DNA of 64,000 bases from Tilletia caries (taxonomy: Eukaryota; Basidiomycota; Exobasidiomycetes; Tilletiales; Tilletiaceae), in contig JALUTQ010000046.1 in assembly GCA_032718865.1 (NCBI GenBank), forward strand, positions 930,001 to 994,000, written 5' to 3'. Below, piece by piece: positions 58,281-64,000 of this stretch. The number at the start of each line of letters is the position of its first letter. Within the stretch, counting starts at the first letter, position 1. A program made the position numbers and the translations under genes. The notes below the pieces were generated by a model. It was not told where the DNA came from. It saw nothing but the letters and a program-made list of their open reading frames with translations, and did not search any database.

Positions 58281-59869
58281 ATGAGCTCCGTCCGGGTGGT
58301 CGCGGAGACCTCGCACCTCCTTCGCTGGGCCTCCCGCTCCCGCTCCTGGTCCGTGCTCAACAGTACTTCTCCAAGCCGACGGCCCGTCGCGAATACTTCG
58401 GAAGCGTGCTCCTCCACCCACTGCTGGCGCCGCCACTACGCCTCAGCAACCTCCCCGCCCGCCTCTCCACCCGGCACAGCCCCCGCCCCCCCACAACTCT
58501 TCGACCGCCACGCCAAACTGCTCCAACGTTCGCGCGCCGCGTCTCAGAAGGACTCGGCGGAGGTGGACTATGTGCGGGAGATGATTGCTGAGAGTGTTGG
58601 TGAGCGGGTGAAAGATGTTAAGAAGCGGGTTGAGGTCTTGTTGGATGTGGGGAGTGGGCCGGGGTTGGTTAGGGGGTTGTTGGATGCGGGGAGGATGGGG
58701 TTGAGGAAGGTTGTGCTTTGTGATAGCTCGGGTGAGTTCCTTTTGGCGCTGGGGTCCTGCCTGGATGTAGGATTGGCGCGCGTGCGTGCGTGAGCAGAGC
58801 TGATTTGAAATTGCGTTTCTTGATTGCAGAGGCGATGCTGTATCGCGATGCGCATTTGGACAGTACCTTCCCTTGTGAGTTATGAGCCCTCCCAGCCTTG
58901 CTCAAGCCCGACTGTGACACGCATAACTAAGATCCCTTTCCCTCCGCTCACGCAGTCGAGACAGAGCGCATCCTACTGGACGAAGAGAACCCCCTCCTCT
59001 CCTCACATCAATCACCCCACCTCCAAGAGGGCAGCGTAGACATGATCATCAGTGCGAACTCGCTCCACTGGACGAACGACCTGCTCGGCACGCTGATCCA
59101 GATCCGTCGCTTGCTCAAGCCGGACGGGGTCTTTATCGGTGCGATGGTTGGGGGGGACACACTGTTTGAGTTGAGGACGAGCTTGCAGTTGGCGGAGATG
59201 GAGAGGGAGGGTGGGGTTAGTCCGCGGGTGAGCCCGATGGCTGGTGAGTTTTCCCTTTTCTTCCCTCGCTCTTTTACCCCGCCTTGCCCGTTTGACTCAA
59301 TGCTTTCCTGACGTTCCAGACTCGCGCGACATGGCCTCCCTCCTCACGCGGGCCGGCTTTACCTTGCCCACGGTCGACGTCGACGAGCTGACGGTGCGGT
59401 ATCCGTCGAGCATGGAGCTAATGACCGACCTGCGTCAGATGGGCGAGTCGAACGCGGTGGCGGGACGTCGGGCGACTATCCACAGGGATACCCTGCTAGC
59501 GAGTGTGGCTATTTATGAAGCGCTGCATAAGGAGGGGCCCACGAAGTTCAAGACGCCGGATGGGGAGGTGCATGAGATTGGAGGAGGAGGTGAGGGTGGG
59601 CCGGAGAAGGTCGAACTTGTTGGTGAGGACGGGTACAAGGAGCCTGAGATTACGGAGGGTGTGCCGGCGACGTTCAACATCATCTACATGGTCAGTATCT
59701 TTCTCCGGAAGTCTTCCGCATATTTGAGGGCTTGACTGATTCCTCCTTTTATGTACATGGGATTCAGATCGGATGGGCGCCGTCGGATACGCAGCGGAAG
59801 CCGTTGTCGCGGGGGAGTGCGAAGACGAGTCTGAAGGATGTACTGGATGGGCCGACGGCTTCGTCATGA
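58281..59869 (+). CDS. NDUFAF5: NDUFAF5-like mitochondrial methyltransferase-fold protein (complex I assembly)
   Basis: Exons 58281-58731, 58830-58874, 58956-59243, 59320-59690 and 59768-59869 give 418 residues. NDUFAF5 hydroxylates an arginine of the complex I subunit NDUFS7 and is needed for early complex I assembly. The N-terminus is rich in Arg, Ser and Ala (likely presequence), then [15 protein letters not shown]. The SAM-binding motif [16 protein letters not shown] (about 114-129) and the family block [15 protein letters not shown]...[25 protein letters not shown] follow. [30 protein letters not shown] and the terminal [18 protein letters not shown] are also typical. All five exons join in frame. 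Confidence 0.93.
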
Positions 59870-60527
59870 ATTATTCTTGCGGTTGCCACGTCGGGAGGAC
59901 CCTGTATATGCTGATGCTGATGAGCTGGTGTCCCAGGTCACGCGAGGGAGCCTTGCCTCGACTCCAGCTTCGGCCAAAGGATGCGTTGGCAGCTTGCGAC
60001 ACGGTGGAGCGAGGGCGAGAGCGAGAGCGAAGAGAGTCCAAAGGCAGCGTGTTGTTTCCCGTGCTCGTGTGAACATGCATGTATGCTGACTGAGAGAGCG
60101 AGACAGAGCGGGAGAGGTGGAGACCGAAAGGTGGGGGAGCCTCCTGACCTGATACCATCTACCATCACCATCACCATCACAGCGAGCCATCCCATCACAC
60201 AGTCAGCAACACAGCAGCGCGCCCTCTCTCTCTCTCTCTCTCGTTCGCGCCCCGCTCACCAGTCACCAGTCACCAGTCACCAGTCACTCTGGCGCGCAAC
60301 CCTGAGGAGGACCGGCGGCGATCAGGACGCGTGCCATTCATTTTGATTGCGTATCACCTCATACCAAAAGTACGCGAACAACATATCAAAGGTCCCTCTC
60401 TGCGCTCTCAGACCCCGCGCGCCGCCTTGCTCAGCGCTCAGCGCTCAGCGCTCAGCTTCGACGACAACCAGCCTTTCTCTCTCGCCATTCTCTCCTAAGA
60501 TACATTCAGGACGGGACGTGACCGACA
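59870..60527. other. Intergenic region with several short tandem repeats
   Basis: The 3' flank of the NDUFAF5-like gene and the leader of GID4. It holds ACCATC/CACCAT repeats (about 60156-60180), a (TC)n tract (about 60224-60241), a seven-base AGTCACC tandem (60257-60287) and a GCTCAGC tandem (about 60429-60456). No gene is seen. Confidence 0.5.
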
Positions 60528-63500
60528 ATGACGCCCGGTCCCTACATGACACCGCCAATCACATCGGCGTCCCTCGGCATGGGCGGTCCAAGCAGCAGCA
60601 GCAGCGGCGGCAGCAGCGGCGGTCCCAGTGGCAGTACCAGCCATGCCGACCCTGGCAGTGTACAGCATCACACAGCAGACCAACGAGCGGAGGAGGCTGC
60701 CTTCGAAATGCCACATCGCCGCTTACTGGTCCCTCATCGATTTCCTGACGATCCCCCTCCCCCTTCTTCCCCCGTTCGGGCGGATTCGGACGGGAGTCTG
60801 CCACCCGTCGAGCCGCATTCATACGGGTATTGCTCAGCGTGCGATACGCCCCTCCCATCTGGCAGCGCCTTCCTCGCCGACCCACATCCAATGGCTCCCG
60901 CGCAGAGCTCCAGTAGAGATACTCCCTTCCCCGCAGCGCCCGCGACGACGACGAGTGACACGGGTCTCTGCGTCGGGTGCCGGCAAACTCTCATGAGCGA
61001 GCAGGCTGTTGTTGTTGATGAGTTCCAACTGGGGGAATCTGCGCCGTTCGAAGCTCAGGCCCATGCGTCGCTTTCAAGATCGTTGCCTGCTCGGTCTCCG
61101 GCAACGAATATGGAGCTCCCGTCTCTTTCGCGCCCGCAGCAGGACACATTCCGTTCTACATGGTCCTCCCATCTGACGCCCGCTGCGGACAGAGACGCTT
61201 CGAATGAGGGCAACGCTAGGGACCCTGCGCATTCTCCAATGTCTCTGGACCGGCAGACACACGCAAGTGAACAGCCCTCAGCCACAGCCTCGGCCTCGGC
61301 CCTCGACTTTGGACCACACCTGATGAGTCGGTCGCGGATCTCCACCCTGCCTCAACCACCACACGAGAGGGTCTCCTCTCAGCACCCAATCGCGCTGTAT
61401 GCCAGACCTCAATACGCCATCGGCTCTTCTCTCAGCGCATCTACGCGCTCTATCCGAAGGGACGGGAAGTATGCACAGAATCTTGGCGGAAAGGCGGCAG
61501 ATATGGACGCGTCGATGTCTTCTGCGCCGACGACTCATCTCGTCCCTGCTCTGAGCCACCCTTATTCCAGCAACCTCAGGACGGCCGATCGTGGACAGCA
61601 GAGTGGAGGTGGGCGGCAAGAACCCTATCGGACGTTTTTCGATCCGGGCCGACCGGACCCTCTGCAGGATGTGACTTACATTCGCCGGCTGCCGACGTCC
61701 CGCGGCTGCTTACATCCCGGTGCTCGGTTTGAAGGCTCGCAGACTTCGGATAAGAGCAGTTATGGTGTTACTGTCATCTTCACGGTATGTTTCTGAATGA
61801 GGCTTCTCAGGTCGGCAGCGACGCGTCTCACTTGCCCTGATGATTGACTAATCTTCTTTATTCTCGCGTCTGGCACAGCATGTCGATCTGGAGGCCTCTC
61901 ACTTGTGCGGCACGATCAACATTCGTGGTCTGACGGAGGACTGGCCGGAGCTGATTACCTTCTTCGATGCGGAGATCATTGGGTTGAAACACGGGTTCGT
62001 CACTGGGAAATGGGGCGCATCAGAGACTCAAGATGCCAAACACTGGGTGAGTTAAATTTCTTTCCTTCTTGTGGGAACAACTCATGCGCGGCATTATCTT
62101 GGGCTTTGGTCGAAAGCCGACGTCCTGACGTTACGATCTTTCTTTGCCAGGGCCGATTCGCACCCTTCAAGCCGTTGCGGAAGTTTCTTGACAAGCCGGA
62201 CCTTCGTTTCGACCATTTCAACAAGCCATATGTCTTCATGCGGTGGAAGGAACGTTTCCTTGTGCCTGACCATCGGGTGAAGAATGTCACAGGCGCATCG
62301 TACGACGGTGAGCCGCATTGTTCTCTTCACACGCACGAGAATCAATTGCCGCAGGTCTACGTTTCTGATATCTTCTTTCTTTCCTCCAATTCACAGGCTT
62401 CTACTACGTCTGCCTTGCTCTGGACCCTGACGAAGGTGATCCAGTGCTGCCTCTTCCCTTACACGAGACTGTCAATCCAGCGACGTCCTCGCGCACGTTC
62501 GCCCCCAGCCGATATCCTTCTGCCGCAGACGCGCCAAACGCCACCAGGGCCAGCATCCCGCACCTGGCAGACGTCATCATGAACTCGCCTACGGGGCGGA
62601 TCCCGTCGACTTACAGCCCTTCTTGGAATCCGGCGACGTCGTACATGTCTCGCACGATGGCCTCGTTGCGTCAACTTGAGGCGGTGGCGCGTGGAGGTGG
62701 AGGAGGAGCAGGAGGGGGAGGGGAGGAAGGCGGCCAGAGTACGGACAGTACCTATTTGGGCTCAGGGCCGACGGTGGTTGGATCTGCGGGTCGGAGGAAT
62801 GTGGACCTCGCAGTGCCGGAAGATGTGGGGATTGCTGCGTTTGCGAGGACGTTGGGGAGAGAGGGTCCGATGGAGCCCTCTCGGAGTAGTCTTTCTGCTA
62901 CGGCCGCGGGGCTTGTGCCGAGTCTGCCTCAACCGCGGGCTAATAGCGCAGCATCGCTCTCGGTCGGCCAGAATAGTGAGAGTCCGCGCTTCTTTCTCTC
63001 GGCTGAGAACGGAGCGGGTGCTGGGGTGGGCGCATCGTCGTCCACTGCGGCCGCTTCCTCTTCCTCTGGCGCCAACGCCGCCCGGAGAACGTTCACATCC
63101 CGGACCATGTCGGACAACGGCGCCTGGGTGGAGGTCACCCAGATGGAGGTCGAAGTCGAGGCGGAGGCGGATAGCGGGAGCGCGTCGGATTCGACGGCTG
63201 CTGCGAGCGCGGAGGTGGTTGGGGCTGATGCGGTTTGTGATCCGCCGTTGGTGGCTCCTGCGACGACCACGACGGTGCAGGCGACGGCGGCGGCGGCGGC
63301 TGGGTCTGCGGATTCGGACCTTGTCCGCGACGGAGTGGTTGTCGGACTCCGGCCGCCTGGTGCGGGTCGGCAGAGCAGTCGGGGGTTGCTCGATGCTACC
63401 CTTACGCAGGGTTCTACCCGTCCGCGTCATGGGCCTCCTTCGACGACGACGGAGCAGAGTGTGGTGGAGAGCGGGGATAAGGCTGGTGGTGCTGGGGCCA

Positions 63501-63727
63501 GTCCGCGGGAGGCTGTGGTGGGGAGGTGTGTGGGATATTACTACTCTGAGCAGAGTGAACCGTGAGTCTTTTTCTTTCCCTCTCTGTGAAGCTCTCGTGG
63601 GCTGCGGAACTTGAAGGGTACGCGTAGAAGGTTGATCGCTGATGCTGTTTGTCCATTCTGCAGCTTCCAACAAATCTCTCTTCGATACGTGCCTGAGCGG
63701 CCCATTGGCTCGTTCGAACTGCGCTGA
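60528..63727 (+). CDS. GID4: GID4 (VID24), N-degron receptor of the GID/CTLH ubiquitin ligase
   Basis: Exons 60528-61784, 61879-62046, 62151-62307, 62397-63561 and 63664-63727 give 936 residues. Gid4 recognises N-terminal proline of gluconeogenic enzymes and brings them to the GID E3 ligase after glucose return. The substrate-binding barrel starts near 394 (CLHPGARFEGSQTSDKSSY), runs through LCGTINIRGLTEDWPELITF, FFDAEIIGLKHGF, KHWGRF, YVFMRWKERFLVPDH and GASYDGFYYVCLALD, and its last strand appears only at the very end (GYYYSEQSEPFQQISLRYVPE). Between lies a roughly 365-residue Ser/Ala/Gly/Pro-rich insert. The 390-residue N-terminus is disordered, with CSAC (about 103) and CVGC (about 148), a possible zinc-binding pair. 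Confidence 0.93.
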
Positions 63728-63914
63728 GGCAAGCCATCCCGACTCGTCGTTCTTCGACGCGGGAGGAATGAGGAAGGGTAGCTCTGGTTTTCCTTGCATT
63801 TCTCCAACACCACTCCTTCCCCATCGACGCTGTACAACTTCGCCCTCATCGAGCCCCGGTGGGAAATTCGATTCAGTTTCCTTCCTCAACATCCCCCTTC
63901 CATCGGTCCATACT

Positions 63915-63963
<49 letters not shown>

Positions 63964-64000
63964 GCATCCAGGACCAGCTTTCTGCACCCTCTACTGTTCC
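63728..64000. other. 3' flank of GID4 with (CA)n microsatellite
   Basis: No gene is seen before the window ends. About 24 CA dinucleotides run from 63916 to about 63962. Confidence 0.7.
63916..63962. repeat. (CA)n microsatellite
   Basis: Uninterrupted CA repeat of about 24 units, downstream of GID4. Confidence 0.95.

Noticed and set aside
60156..60460. Cluster of short tandem repeats resembling a repeat array
   Set aside because: Units are 6-8 bases without unique spacers; these are simple repeats, not CRISPR, and the organism is a eukaryote.
62676..63967. Long Arg-rich frames on both strands over the GID4 insert
   Set aside because: They are alternate frames of a GC-rich low-complexity exon. 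The GID4 frame alone continues into the conserved last strand across the final intron.

Overview
The window is nuclear DNA of a filamentous or yeast-like fungus, most likely a basidiomycete. About twenty protein genes were reconstructed. Nearly all are split by short introns of about 60-100 bases with GT-AG ends and CTNAC-like branch sites near the acceptor. Coding GC is fairly high, promoters are short and pyrimidine-rich, and many genes are arranged head to head. The protein set (fungal LYS1, ZAP1-type and RFX factors, GATOR1 NPR2, MGM1, GARP VPS52, CTD-kinase cyclin, GID4) is eukaryotic and fungal. One gene (44.3-46.0 kb) carries a motif I associate with basidiomycete hypothetical proteins. 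The species was not identified; a smut-type relative (Ustilaginomycotina) is only a guess. No tRNA, rRNA or CRISPR array was seen.

Layout. 1-522: a short non-autonomous transposon with long inverted repeats and a 10-bp target duplication. 656-3173: mitochondrial ABC1/ADCK-family kinase. 3.2-7.9 kb: mostly non-coding, with one small Cys-containing gene at 6293. 7960-11254: ZAP1-like zinc-responsive activator. 11735-12179: second MITE, with a TTA target duplication. 13310-16943: RFX factor. 18038-19900 (-) and 20159-21492 (+): BTB protein divergent from LYS1. 21799-24657: CTK2-type cyclin. 25.4-26.1 kb: weak small gene. 26651-29564 (-): NPR2, divergent from a GAS2-domain cytoskeletal protein (30224-36022). 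36303-38941 (-): SET/MYND protein, divergent from GPN3 (39151-40480). 40704-43787 (-): CAF-1 large subunit, divergent from a conserved unknown (44256-45986) across an ACGCGT-rich promoter. 46316-49133 (-): VPS52, divergent from MGM1 (49392-52701). 53047-54126 (-): PRO1, divergent from UTP4 (54339-58034). 58281-59869: NDUFAF5 homologue. 60528-63727: GID4.

The genes do not form a pathway cluster; they are ordinary housekeeping genes packed as divergent pairs. The points most worth a second look are the two MITEs, the MCB (ACGCGT) cluster shared by CAF-1 and the unknown gene, a GPN3 first coding exon that is only the ATG, a GID4 split by a roughly 365-residue insert, a glutamate 5-kinase that stops where the PUA domain should begin, and a GAS2 protein with candidate EB1-binding motifs. 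Exon boundaries were placed by hand from splice consensus, frame continuity and family similarity; no transcript evidence or database search was available.
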